Source of the DNA: SKGA01 sp964428395
GTDB taxonomy: Archaea; Nanobdellota; Nanobdellia; Woesearchaeales; SKGA01
Assembly: GCA_964428395.1 (NCBI GenBank)
Contig: CAYRYB010000004.1
Location: 49,230-113,229, forward strand
Direction: 5' to 3'
Length of the DNA: 64,000 nucleotides
The first letter of the stretch is position 1, and every line of letters starts with the position of its first letter. Below are positions 15,077-25,400 of this stretch, in pieces. The notes under the pieces were generated by a model. The model had not been told where the DNA came from. It made no database searches and worked only from the letters and a program-made list of their open reading frames with translations. The translations under genes were made by a program, and so were the position numbers.

Positions 15077-16600
15077 ATGGTTGCTGGTTTGCACAGAAAA
15101 TTCTTTTCGAAATTGCCTTTTGAAATTGAAGAAGTAATTCTTTTACTTATCATTATACTTAACTTCTTTGATGCTATTGAAATGCTTCCTGCAAGTCTTG
15201 ATTACATCAAAAAAATAATTTCTTGGTCTGCCTTGGGTATTTTACTCTATCGCGCTAAAATTTCAAAGTTACTAACAGGAGTAAATAGACCAAAGCTAGA
15301 TGGTATTCTCATAGGAGGTTATTTTTTACTCATCATTAAAGATCTTGTTGCTTATGCTGTTGGAAGCGTGCAGACAACATCTGTATTTTTACAACCATTC
15401 TATTATTTTTTGGCGAGAAATGGAACAATAATCGAACAAACAGGATTGTTGATTGGTTTATGTTTACTTGTCTTTGTTGCATTCCATTTTACATTTAGAG
15501 CAAAAATAAAAAAGCCCAGCGTACTTGCAATCCTTAACGAGGATAATAACAATGTTTTGACAGGTAGTCGTGCAATCAAGCGATTCATAAAATCCTTGTT
15601 TGTCATCTTCATGTTTTTCGTGGTTGTGTTTAACCTTGTTATGGAATGGCTTGCAATCGCAATTGATGCTCCTTTATTGATGATTGGGTTGGCCATTTAC
15701 ATTTTTTTTATTGTTCGCCATAAAAAACGTTTTTTACCAAAGTCTTTTCTTGCGAAGTTTGGTAACTTTGGCGGCCAATTCTATGAGGATGTTATTGAAC
15801 ATTTCAAATATAAAAAAACTATTTTGCGCGCATTAAGTGGTTTATTAGTATTGCATTTGCTCACGGACACATTAAACTTTGTTTGGCCATTTATTCTTGG
15901 TATTGCTGATCCGCTCTATTTTAGTTTGCTCTCAACAGCTCATCCATCAGTTCTTGCTTTACTACACGGCGATGTTATTCATCTCACAATACTGCAAAAG
16001 ATTGTTGATGGCAGTATCTATTTTGCAAATACAATAGGACTTCTTGTTTTGCTTTTGCTTCCTGGTTTTTTTTGGATTTTATTGTATAAAAACAAACCTT
16101 TTACACTTAAAAAACAAAGTCTTGCATTCTTGTTAGGAACATTTGTTATTATGCTACTTAATCCTGTTTTTCGTATAAAACCATTGTTTGGTGAAGCTCT
16201 TTTTGGCATTGACATTATTGCTCATTCTGCACTGCAAACAAATGTTTTTCAACAAACCACCATTCTTATTATAGGAATAAGTATTGGAGTAATAACTCTT
16301 TTACTAACAAAAAAAGTGTGGATAGAAAAAAAATTAACGCAAATAGTTATGCTTATTGTGCAGTTTTTCTTTACTGCGTATACCATCATGTTTTTTGTAT
16401 CGGTTTCTTCGTATTACACGCACACCATTTTGTTTGTTACAAAAGAAGGAAAAATAATTTTAGGACTCATGCTACTCATTTTGTTTGTTTGCACCATAAT
16501 TTTTTATCTTCTTTCACTTCTTAGTTTTTTAACAGACACACACCAATATGCTCAAAAGCATCTCCGATACAAAACTTTAAGAACAAAAGAGCGTTTGTGA
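15077..16600 (+). CDS. Polytopic membrane protein of unknown function
   Basis: A 507-residue protein with about eleven or twelve predicted transmembrane helices, short connecting loops and a basic C-terminal tail (about 485-507). No transporter signature or catalytic motif is apparent. It overlaps the membrane-tethered winged-helix gene by 4 bp (GTGA), so the two are co-translated, and an ABC exporter pair follows in the same direction. A sensor or partner for that regulator or exporter is plausible but not shown by the sequence. Confidence 0.75.
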   Translation: MVAGLHRKFFSKLPFEIEEVILLLIIILNFFDAIEMLPASLDYIKKIISWSALGILLYRAKISKLLTGVNRPKLDGILIGGYFLLIIKDLVAYAVGSVQTTSVFLQPFYYFLARNGTIIEQTGLLIGLCLLVFVAFHFTFRAKIKKPSVLAILNEDNNNVLTGSRAIKRFIKSLFVIFMFFVVVFNLVMEWLAIAIDAPLLMIGLAIYIFFIVRHKKRFLPKSFLAKFGNFGGQFYEDVIEHFKYKKTILRALSGLLVLHLLTDTLNFVWPFILGIADPLYFSLLSTAHPSVLALLHGDVIHLTILQKIVDGSIYFANTIGLLVLLLLPGFFWILLYKNKPFTLKKQSLAFLLGTFVIMLLNPVFRIKPLFGEALFGIDIIAHSALQTNVFQQTTILIIGISIGVITLLLTKKVWIEKKLTQIVMLIVQFFFTAYTIMFFVSVSSYYTHTILFVTKEGKIILGLMLLILFVCTIIFYLLSLLSFLTDTHQYAQKHLRYKTLRTKERL

Positions 16601-17286
16601 CGTATATGGGTAAGAAAACAACCATAAAAAAAACTGTTTTGAAAAGTGCTCACACAGCTTCTTCCAAAAAAATAACCAAAGTGGAAATTGTTGAGCTTCA
16701 AAATGCAGAAAAAGTTGCTAAAATGCTTAGTCAAAAAACTGCTCAGCAAATAATAGACTTCATTGCAAATCATACTGGCTGCACAACAACAGAAATTGCG
16801 AAGGGATTAACTATTCCTCTTTCAACCGTTCATTACAATCTTAAGGGACTTATAAAAGCAAAAATTATTGATGATTCATCCTTTCATTATAGTAGCAAAG
16901 GAAAAGAAGTAACGCATTATGAACTCATGAAAAAAATTATTGTAATTGTTCCAAAAAACGAGCCTTCTTTACTAGCACAGTTAACAACAGTTCTACCTGG
17001 TTTGCTTTTAGTAGCAATTATTGGAGCAATAGCTTTTGGTAAAAATCTCCTTAATAAAACAGTTAACATGTTTTCTAAAGAAATACAAACAGTAGCAAAA
17101 GCAGGTGCTGACAGTAGTATACTGGCAACTAACAATTCGCCTGCTAGCACAACTACAATTTCACAGAGTACATTGCAAGCACTACTACAAGAAAAAAATT
17201 TTCTTATTATCGCAGGCATCATCATTGTAATAATTATTCTTGGAATGATTTTATTTTGGTTCATAAAAAAGACCATTCGCAAGTAA
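16597..17286 (+). CDS. Membrane-anchored winged-helix transcription regulator
   Basis: A 229-residue protein. Residues 45-105 form an ArsR/MarR-like winged helix: LSQKTAQQIIDFIANHTGCTT, then EIAKGLTIPLSTVHYNLKGL as the recognition helix, and a wing around HYSSKGKEVTHYEL. Two hydrophobic segments follow, at about 130-152 and 200-222, separated by a Ser/Thr-rich loop, so the DNA-binding domain faces the cytoplasm and the loop lies outside. The GTG start overlaps the stop of the preceding gene; an ATG at 16606 is the alternative. It may regulate the exporter genes beginning 40 bp downstream. Confidence 0.78.
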   Translation: MTYMGKKTTIKKTVLKSAHTASSKKITKVEIVELQNAEKVAKMLSQKTAQQIIDFIANHTGCTTTEIAKGLTIPLSTVHYNLKGLIKAKIIDDSSFHYSSKGKEVTHYELMKKIIVIVPKNEPSLLAQLTTVLPGLLLVAIIGAIAFGKNLLNKTVNMFSKEIQTVAKAGADSSILATNNSPASTTTISQSTLQALLQEKNFLIIAGIIIVIIILGMILFWFIKKTIRK

Positions 17287-17296
17287 GAACATCATA

Positions 17297-17305
17297 TTTA
17301 TAAAT
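17297..17305 (+). promoter_or_regulatory. TATA box of the ABC exporter pair
   Basis: TTTATAAAT is centred 26 bp before the ATG at 17327 and supports that start over the GTG at 17318. Confidence 0.7.
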
Positions 17306-17326
17306 CGTTATTGGTCAGTGGTCAGC

Positions 17327-18301
17327 ATGAGTGAGCCAATATTTAGAGTACAAAATGTGAGTAAGTCGTTTGGAACTCATGTTGTTCTTGACAAGATTAA
17401 TTTGGACATTTTTTCTGGAGAAGTAATAGGCATCATTGGTGCTAGTGGTGCAGGAAAAACAACTTTTTTAAACATGCTTATTGGATTTATTCAACCAGAC
17501 AGAGGAGACATATTATTCCGATTAGATCACTTACTTTCCTACAGAAATTCATACACCTATCGCTCAGTATTTAAAAAACAACAATTAGTAAAAAAAGTAT
17601 ATGGATTTGCATCTCAAACTCCTTCTTTTTATGATGAGTTAACCACACAAGAAAATCTTATGTATTTTGGTTTGCTGCATAATCTAAGTATGGATGCAGT
17701 GCGTTCAAATACAGAAACATTACTTAATCTAATGGATTTAAAAAAATCATCTTCCATTCTAGCAAAAAATCTTTCTGGTGGAATGGAAAGAAGATTGGAT
17801 ATTGCCTGCGCACTCATGCACGATCCTGATGTACTTATTCTTGATGAACCAACCTCTGACCTTGATCCTTTGCTTCGAAATCACATTTGGGAAATAGTGA
17901 GAAAAATAAACCAAAAAGGAACGACTATCATTCTTTCCAGTCATCACTTAACAGAATTAGAGACATTATGTGATCGTGTTGCAATTGTTAAAGAAGGAAA
18001 AATTGTTGCTGTCGACAAACCTGAAGAACTTAAAAAGAAATTTATTTTAGAGCAAGAGATTATTATTCAAACAACACCAGGTAATTACAAAGGCTTGGTT
18101 AAAACAATTCCCAAAAAAAACATTACGCGTATTCGTATTGCAAATCATTCATTACACATTTATACAGCAAATCCTGAAACTGTTCTTGCACAAGTGCTTT
18201 CTACTTTACGAAAAAGAAGGGAAAAACTATCTTTTATCAAAGTTACTAGCGCGTCGCTGGACGACGTTTTTATATCCATTTGGGAGAAAGATAAAAAATG
18301 A
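17327..18301 (+). CDS. ABC transporter ATP-binding protein
   Basis: A 324-residue ATPase subunit of an ABC-2-type exporter. Walker A is GASGAGKTT (near 40), the signature is LSGGMERRLDIA, Walker B is LILDEPTSDLDP, and the switch histidine is in SSHHL. The region between Walker A and the signature contains a 20-residue insertion (LLSYRNSYTYRSVFKKQQL). A C-terminal extension of about 95 residues resembles the regulatory tail of drug- and lipid-export ATPases. Its stop overlaps the permease start by 4 bp (ATGA). Confidence 0.92.
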   Translation: MSEPIFRVQNVSKSFGTHVVLDKINLDIFSGEVIGIIGASGAGKTTFLNMLIGFIQPDRGDILFRLDHLLSYRNSYTYRSVFKKQQLVKKVYGFASQTPSFYDELTTQENLMYFGLLHNLSMDAVRSNTETLLNLMDLKKSSSILAKNLSGGMERRLDIACALMHDPDVLILDEPTSDLDPLLRNHIWEIVRKINQKGTTIILSSHHLTELETLCDRVAIVKEGKIVAVDKPEELKKKFILEQEIIIQTTPGNYKGLVKTIPKKNITRIRIANHSLHIYTANPETVLAQVLSTLRKRREKLSFIKVTSASLDDVFISIWEKDKK

Positions 18302-20274
18302 AATTTTTTAGAGCAGTGATGAAAAATTTTAAAGTACTGTTCCGTATGAAGACCTCTTTGGTTGCAGTAGTATTTGGTCCTCTTCTTGTTATTTTGCTCA
18401 TTGGATTTGCATTTAATTCTTCAGGAGATATTCAACTCACCGTTGGGTATCATGCTCCTGATAATAGCACTCTTACAAAAGATTTTATCACAAGCCTTGA
18501 TGCAAGCAATTATTTACTAAAAGAATTCAGCGATATTGATGCTTGTACAGACGAATTAAAACTAGGGTTACTGCACACCTGTATTGATTTTCCAGAGGAT
18601 TTTGTTATTGAAAAAAATAAAGAGAATAATATTGTTTTTTATGTTGATAAGTCTAGAATTAATTTAGTATATACTGTTATTGATGGTGTTTCAGAGCAAA
18701 TCGGCATTAAGTCAGAGGAATTAAGCAAGAGTCTCACCGAAACGTTAACAAAAACACTCACATCAACAGCAACTCGTGTTGATACGAGTATTGGATCGCT
18801 TATTAAGGCAAAAAAAGACGTATCAGATACCGTTGCAGATGCACAAAGCGTTAGCACGGACTTGGGAAACATAGATTTAGAAAAAGTAAGTGTGAACTTT
18901 GATGCAACGACAGATATTTCTGATGTTGAAGGATTTATTAATAACATTATTACTGAAATAAAAGACGCTCAAGAAGAAGCTGCAACATTGAATAATTCAA
19001 ATGTCGATGCTATTTTTACTGATTTAGTATATGCTGCTGAAAATACTAGTGCAGACGCGAAAAACTCTACCAATGCAATAACAAGCAAAATTGGTGAAAG
19101 CATTGACAAACTCAATGTAATTGAAAGTAAAATGTCTGCGGCAAAAGACTTAACTGAAAGTAGCAAAACAAAAATCGATGCAATTCGTACAAAACTAGCA
19201 TCTATTAATACAGAAATTGACGACGTAAAAAGCACTCTTGAAGATATATCTCGGGATATTAATACTATTAAAATTACATCTTCTGAACAGATTGTAAAGC
19301 CCATAACCACAACTATTAAAACTGTTTCTGCGGACAACAACCAGCTTCTTACACTTTTTCCTTACGTATTACTTTTAATAGTGCTTTTTGTTGGCCTTAT
19401 GTTATCAAGTACATTAGTTGTTATTGAGAAAAAGAGTAAAGCATCGTTTAGGGTTTTTACTACACCTACAAGAGACGAGTTTTTTCTTGTTTCCACCTTT
19501 GTTACAGCATTTATAATCATTGCATTTCAAATAATTCTTATTTTGGGCTTAGTTAGCTATTTTGTTGTTGATTTAATCACTGCCAATTTGCTCATTAATA
19601 GCGTTCTTTTAGTTTTAGCAACATCCTTATTTATCATGATAGGTATGGCTATTGGATATTTAATGTCCTCTCAGCAAGGAGCGAACATGGCAAGCATCAC
19701 CATAGGTTCTATTTTGCTTTTCCTTTCTAATCTTGTTCTGCCTTTAGAAAGTATTTCTCCTTATTTACAAAAGATTGCACATTACAATCCTTACGTGCTT
19801 GCATCAGAGTCATTACGGCGTTCTATTCTTTTTCATATTACGTTTAATGATGTTCTTGTTGATTTTCTCATTCTTCTTGCATATAGTGTAATTATTTTTA
19901 TTTTGATTGTTCTTTTTCAAAAGCTCTCAAAAATTCGTTATTTTCAACATAATCTTCATTCAAAAACAAAAAAGGTAAGAAACGAAGAGACTAATGGAGT
20001 GTGGATAAAGAACAAACTTATTAGAACAGAAAAAGAGTTTATTCAACAAATTCGTTCATTAAATGAAGAAGAGTATACTAAGCTTATTCGTAGACAAAGC
20101 ATGAAGATAAAAAGATTTGTTAAAAAAAGCTTGCATAAACCAGTTATCGCAACAAAAATTTACAAACTTAAAAAACAGGAGTTGCTTGAAGAGTTCGCAA
20201 AGGCAAATCGTGAAATTATAAAAACTATTCAAAAGAAACATAAAGAATTACAGCATAAAAAGCACATTAAATAA
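18298..20274 (+). CDS. ABC-2-type permease with large extracellular coiled-coil domain
   Basis: A 658-residue membrane subunit. After one transmembrane helix (about 20-40), residues 45-345 form an external domain, mostly predicted coiled coil with regular Ile/Leu spacing (for example KLNVIESKMSAAKDLTESSK). Five or six helices follow (350-545), typical of the ABC-2 fold. The long external helical region between helices 1 and 2 resembles the YhgE/Pip group. A basic cytoplasmic tail of about 110 residues ends the protein and is unusual. The substrate is unknown; a cell-surface polymer or protein is the natural guess. The 3' end overlaps the convergent gene by 8 bp. Confidence 0.85.
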   Translation: MKFFRAVMKNFKVLFRMKTSLVAVVFGPLLVILLIGFAFNSSGDIQLTVGYHAPDNSTLTKDFITSLDASNYLLKEFSDIDACTDELKLGLLHTCIDFPEDFVIEKNKENNIVFYVDKSRINLVYTVIDGVSEQIGIKSEELSKSLTETLTKTLTSTATRVDTSIGSLIKAKKDVSDTVADAQSVSTDLGNIDLEKVSVNFDATTDISDVEGFINNIITEIKDAQEEAATLNNSNVDAIFTDLVYAAENTSADAKNSTNAITSKIGESIDKLNVIESKMSAAKDLTESSKTKIDAIRTKLASINTEIDDVKSTLEDISRDINTIKITSSEQIVKPITTTIKTVSADNNQLLTLFPYVLLLIVLFVGLMLSSTLVVIEKKSKASFRVFTTPTRDEFFLVSTFVTAFIIIAFQIILILGLVSYFVVDLITANLLINSVLLVLATSLFIMIGMAIGYLMSSQQGANMASITIGSILLFLSNLVLPLESISPYLQKIAHYNPYVLASESLRRSILFHITFNDVLVDFLILLAYSVIIFILIVLFQKLSKIRYFQHNLHSKTKKVRNEETNGVWIKNKLIRTEKEFIQQIRSLNEEEYTKLIRRQSMKIKRFVKKSLHKPVIATKIYKLKKQELLEEFAKANREIIKTIQKKHKELQHKKHIK

Positions 20275-20707
20275 ATACAAGTATAATAAGTAAAACAAGC
20301 AACACTCGTAATCCTTTCTCTACACTTGCTCCTACGCGAAAAGGCCCTCGTACCCGTTTATGTAAAAAGAACAAATACAATCCCTCTTTTGTTATACTAT
20401 CTAAGATAAAATGAGAAAAAAGACCACAAAATAAAGCAATTCCTGCTAAAAAAGAAAATAATTCTGCAAAAACAACACTAAGGAGTATAAAGAAAGGAAG
20501 CGAGTGAAAAATACCTCTATGAGTAAATAAGTATCCTATTATTTTAACTCGTCGACCTCCTAACGAGGAACTGGTATCAATATCTGGTAAAAGAGACCCT
20601 ACTACTGCAAGAGAAAATATAAGTAGTTTTTCTGAGAAAAACAAAGAAAAAGAAGAAAGCACTAAGCCAACAAGAATACCGGCTAAAAGATGAGTTATTC
20701 CTTTCAT
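20267..20707 (-). CDS. YdjM-family membrane-bound metal-dependent hydrolase
   Basis: A 146-residue protein with four or five membrane segments. The family motifs are visible: MKGITHLLAG with the first His, LLPDIDTSSS, THRGIFHSLPF, and HFILDSITKEGLYLFFLHKRVRGPF. These His and Asp residues form the presumed metal site. Its precise substrate is unknown in any organism I can recall. It follows the RPA gene by 5 bp and is probably co-transcribed with it. Confidence 0.85.
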   Translation of the reverse strand: MKGITHLLAGILVGLVLSSFSLFFSEKLLIFSLAVVGSLLPDIDTSSSLGGRRVKIIGYLFTHRGIFHSLPFFILLSVVFAELFSFLAGIALFCGLFSHFILDSITKEGLYLFFLHKRVRGPFRVGASVEKGLRVLLVLLIILVFI

Positions 20708-20712
20708 AATAA

Positions 20713-21792
20713 TTAATCAAGTGCTTTATCTATATCTTCAATACTTAAGAGTTCTTCATCGTCGTCACCAATGAGTTCTTCGGTAACCGCTTCAGGGGTT
20801 GGAACGTCATCAGAAGTTGTATCTGAAGGACTACTTTCCTTCTTTTGTACAGGAGTTTTTTCTAGAGTTTCTTTTGTTGATTTATTTTCGGGCGGTTTCG
20901 GATTTAGATTAACGTTGTAAAGAACTAATTCCTTTGTGTTATACTGTTCGTTAATTTTTACTCTTGCTCGTGCACTAATTATTCTTCCTAATAAATCTGT
21001 TTTAATGTTTTCCCACGAATCAGCATCATCCTGTAGTTGAAGAATTTCATCGTCTGATTTTGAAAGTAATACTTGCAGTTGTTCCTTCCAAAGCGTTGCT
21101 CGCATGTTTCCTGTGTTATCGTCTAGTAAAATATTCATAACATAGTTTGTTGTAGTTTTTCCATTGCTTGTTCGCTCAAAATAGCGAGGGTCAAAAACTT
21201 GCACGATAGTTGCTAAAATTTGAACAAACGTGTCTGTGTCAGCAATGTCTTCTATTTTTTTTGTCGGTGTTTCCGCTTCAGACATTCGTTCTTTGACCAC
21301 CACTGTTTTTCCTTCGGGATTAATAATACAATGAGAAGAATTTCCCATATGAAGTTCAACTCTGTTATTATTTTCTTTTGAATAAGCGCTTTGAACTTCT
21401 ATAATATCTCCTTCATTTATTTTTGTAAGATAATCTGTTTTTTCATTCCAAAAAGTAAGTCGCATAAATCCTGTTTCATCTCCTATAAAAAGACTGCCTA
21501 CTTTTCCCTTGCCATCTTGACCAAATGTTCGTTGTTCATATTTACGAAGTACTTTTGCAAGCACAGTAACATTTCTCATACCTGCAAGAACATCTTTAAG
21601 TTTACTCATTTGCGTTGGAGCGCTCCCTAAGGAAACACCTAAATCATTTGCAATGATATGAACAGCTCCTTCTTGGCTAATGAGACCACCAAGTGACTCA
21701 AGTTTTTCTTCGACTTTTTTATCTAATTCTTCTTTGGTAATTTTTCCTGTTGCAAGAATTTGAGCTGTTATTTGTTTTAATCGTTCATCCAT
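20713..21792 (-). CDS. rpa: Replication protein A, large-subunit type (two OB folds)
   Basis: A 359-residue single-stranded DNA-binding protein. Residues 1-60 match the archaeal RPA N-terminal helical domain (ITKEELDKKVEEKLESLGGLISQEGAVHIIANDLG). OB fold 1 covers about 70-165 (VTVLAKVLRKYEQRTF, GSLFIGDETGFMRLTFWNEK) and OB fold 2 about 190-305 (VQILATIVQVFDPRYFER, DNTGNMRATLWKEQ). The C-terminal 55 residues are acidic and disordered, like the protein-interaction tails of SSB proteins. No zinc finger is present. A second OB-fold protein beside mcm (58355-59023) is a likely partner. Confidence 0.88.
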   Translation of the reverse strand: MDERLKQITAQILATGKITKEELDKKVEEKLESLGGLISQEGAVHIIANDLGVSLGSAPTQMSKLKDVLAGMRNVTVLAKVLRKYEQRTFGQDGKGKVGSLFIGDETGFMRLTFWNEKTDYLTKINEGDIIEVQSAYSKENNNRVELHMGNSSHCIINPEGKTVVVKERMSEAETPTKKIEDIADTDTFVQILATIVQVFDPRYFERTSNGKTTTNYVMNILLDDNTGNMRATLWKEQLQVLLSKSDDEILQLQDDADSWENIKTDLLGRIISARARVKINEQYNTKELVLYNVNLNPKPPENKSTKETLEKTPVQKKESSPSDTTSDDVPTPEAVTEELIGDDDEELLSIEDIDKALD

Positions 21793-21840
21793 AATAAGTC
21801 CCTCACTTGACTGCTACAAAGAAGGGTTTGTTTTTAAGTC

Positions 21841-22401
21841 TTATGGCTTTTTTTCCAGTGCTTTAAGAAGCTTGCTTATAAGAGTTGAAGTATATCCTTT
21901 TTCAGATAAAAGTGCTGCTAATTGTTGATTTGTATAATTTGCCTCTTTATATGCTCTTAAATGCAAAAGAAGCTTGTTGATAGTTTGGTTTGTTTCTCGT
22001 TTTCGACGAATAAAATGGATAGTTACTAATAAAAAAAGTAAAAGAAAAAGCAGAAGACCAAGTATTTCAAGAAAAGTGACTATGGCACCTGAGTGTGTTT
22101 CTCGTGAATTTGACAAATTTGAAAGCAAGCCAGAGATACCTATAGAATTGTTTTTTACTACAGAAGATGAATCGTTTTGCAAGAGAACCACAGGATTTTC
22201 TTGCTGCAATGTCGCTTTTTTTTGCGTATCAATGGCATAAGAAAGAGCAATGTTGTGCTCACAAAACGCGTAGTAATCATTACCAAGCTCTTGTTTTGCT
22301 TGCTGAGGCGTTGCGCAAATGGAAAAGTCAAAGGATGCTGCAGAGTGCACAACAATCAGAAGAAAAAGCATGACCAGTGTGTACAATTTTATATATTGCA
22401 T
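21841..22401 (-). CDS. Secreted single-pass membrane protein, distal gene of the surface cluster
   Basis: A 186-residue protein with signal peptide (about 1-23), a short external domain with two cysteines (SICATPQQAKQEL, YYAFCEHNIALSYA), a Ser-rich linker, one transmembrane helix (about 107-128) and a cytoplasmic tail. The tail ends in LRAYKEANYTNQQLAALLSEKGYTSTLISKLLKAL, a helical motif I do not recognise by name. It overlaps the end of the VanY-domain gene by 13 bp and looks like the last gene of the secreted-protein block. Function unknown. Confidence 0.72.
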   Translation of the reverse strand: MQYIKLYTLVMLFLLIVVHSAASFDFSICATPQQAKQELGNDYYAFCEHNIALSYAIDTQKKATLQQENPVVLLQNDSSSVVKNNSIGISGLLSNLSNSRETHSGAIVTFLEILGLLLFLLLFLLVTIHFIRRKRETNQTINKLLLHLRAYKEANYTNQQLAALLSEKGYTSTLISKLLKALEKKP

Positions 22402-25400
22402 TGTTGGCCTCGCGTGTCATCTGGATGACGAGCACCATAATAGCAACAGGCTCCTGTTTTTCGAGCATTTTCTGCCAAAGCCCACTTAGGCGTTCCCATT
22501 TCAAAATGCCACCATTCTCTTCCATAGCGAACAAAACCATATTGACACATAAATTCTTCTTGTTCTACGTACGGTATTTGTTTACCAGATGCATCTTTAA
22601 TTGAAATATCTATTGCTCCACCTTGCATGTGTGGACAGAGATAGGGTTTATTCTTGCTTCGAGGATTGCATGCCATCGTTGAATCAAAACCTGACGCGGC
22701 CCAAAGCGCGTATTGAATGTCCCATGTGCGAAAAGCTTGTGGTATAATCATGGACCACGCTCTTTGTTGTAAGTCTGAAGATAGTTTTTGTAATGCTGTT
22801 ACGAGTTGTTGATTTCCTGCACAAATTTCTCCTACGTGTGATTGTGACTCATCACAGGTAATACCAGGAATACCTGTTATTTGATAAAGCGGTTCTGCTT
22901 TATTTTCAGGATTTATTAAGCCAGGATATATTTTAAGATTTCCTGCAACTTTAGGAAGAAGATCATCTACAGTGATAAAAGTGTTCTGATTATATGCGCA
23001 AATAAGATTGGAGGTTCCTTGTAAAAGAACTTGTTTTCCTGCTTGTAGCAAAGCTATTTGATCCTTACTTAAAGGCAATGTTGAAGTGAAAGGATTTGAA
23101 AGAGTGAACGTTGCAACTTGTGTTGGAACTCCTTCGTTTTCATAGTTATCAACGGGAATGATGCGATAGTAATATGTTGTTTTAAACAGATAGGGTTTGC
23201 CAAATGCATCTTCTGTAGTTGTCTTGAAAAAATACATATTATCCTGTGTTCCTTTTTGTACAGCTAATTGTTCTATGCTTGCAACTTTTTGTTGCGGAGT
23301 CGTTAATAGTTTAGCTGTTGCTACAAGTAGTTTTCTTCTTCCAACAATTTGTGTAAACGAGGAATCTGTTGCTGTTTCTATAATGAATGCATAAAGAGGT
23401 TCTTGCGAATTTGCCGTTTTCCATTGCATGGTTACAGTATTAGAAACGCCAAGAACAGTAAAACTTGTTTTTCCTGGCAAAAGAAGTGAGGAAAGAGGAG
23501 CTTGTCCAGTGAGTGCTGGTAAAGGATTTGACTGTTGCGATGATTGTTGAGAAGGCAAAGTAGGCGTTTCTAAACAAGTACCAATTGTTGTTGAGGTTGT
23601 TGGTTGAATGTGAGGGGGTTGTGTATCCTCAAGGTAAAAGCTAAAGTTTAGAATGTTTCCTGTATGTTGTAGTTTTGCCTGAAAACTAAAATAATGTTTA
23701 TCGTTCCTACAGGTAAGGTGAGTAACTTTTTGTTCATAGGGTAACCAGGTCATAGAAGAATAGGTTTGTTTTAGAAGACCAAAAGCCAAAACATCTTTTC
23801 CTGGATTAGCATAGGTAGGATTTGCGACTGTTTGAAGATTCCAAGGGATTGTTGTTATTGCTTGTTTGTTTTTATCAAGATAATGAAAATACATGCTTGC
23901 TTTTTCATTACCACTAACAGCTAGATTTGCTAAAGCGTTTATTACTATGACTGGTTTTGTGGGAATTGCAGGATTGAAATTAAAAGAATAAATCTTTTTT
24001 CCTTGCGCAAGAAATGTTCCATTAAAAGAGAAACTCATAGTTTGATCTTTGTCACCAAATCCAGTATAGAAAGGTTTAATTGGACAAATACAATTCTTTT
24101 GTTCATTAAACCTGCAATCAAGTAGTTGTTCAACAAAGTCATTAGCAAATGCATTGTCATTTTGTAATCTCGTAATTTGAATGTCTGAAGAGTGTTTTTG
24201 ATTAAATAAAGAAATCTTGCTTTGAACACATTGTTTTAGATTGTCATCACAAGTTTGTAAAGAAGGAATAAATTCTTGTGTAATGAGATTTAAAGAATTT
24301 AAATCTAAAGATGTTGTTGTGCGAAATGCAGGTGTAAAAGAAAGTTTTGAAGTAACTTGTAATGATGAAAGTGACGAGAGATCATTCCAGTGAGCATCAA
24401 AATAATCTCTCCAAGAACAATAAATCCCTTTAGCTTTTTCTGCATAATCGCATGTCTTGTCTTGTTGAAAATAACGTTTTCCACTGCCAATGACTTTGTC
24501 ATAGCTTCCTTGATAAATACAAAAGATACAATTCCAAAATAGTTCTGGGTTGTCTTTATATGCATTACATTCGTCGTATTTTCCTTTTAATGTGTCCTTT
24601 CCAGTGATTGCTTCTTTATATGCTGCAGTATCTGTTGTGGCTGTACATTCTGCTTGTGCTTCATCAGACACTACTGCAGGTGATGTACAAGCACATTTTG
24701 AAGAGCAGGATGGAAACCAATTACAACCAGTAAGTGAACTTTTTTGTTGTGCGTGACATTTATCGTTTTGTCCTAAACTAGATTCTAAAACCATGTGAGT
24801 TGCAAGTAATGCAGGGTCTATTCCTTGTTGCAGAGCTGTTTGTATGATTAAATCATAATATGTTGTTGGTGTCGATTTAAAGGGTTGTGCTTGTAATTGA
24901 GAAATGTATGTAGAAGATGGCGAGGATGAACTTTTGCCATTGCACCATTCAAATGGTCCTATAAATGGCGGTATAATGTGTAGATCGGGTGGCAATACGG
25001 CATTACCACTTGGTTTGTAATTTGGTCGAAAAACTGCTGCAATTGTAGTGTCTTTACTTGTAGCATAGGTATCTGGTAGAAATTCTTTTACTAATCCTTT
25101 TTGAGAGTCAGCGTGAATAATGATGAGTTTTCCATTAGTTTGATCAGTTTCTATATAAAGAGCCATTTGGATTGCTCCTTGTGCTGCTTGCATTCCATTT
25201 TCTTGTGTTTTTATACTGTCTGCTACAAAGAGAACGTCCCCTGGCTGTATGTTTTTATTAAGAAAAGAAAGTGAACATGCTTTATCTTTGCAGAGAACAC
25301 TTCCTAAATTTTGTTGTTTCGCTTGGTCTAAATAAGGTCTTTCTTCTAATCGTTTGTCAAAAAAAGAAATATCAGCATGTTTTCCAACCCACCAAAGCCA

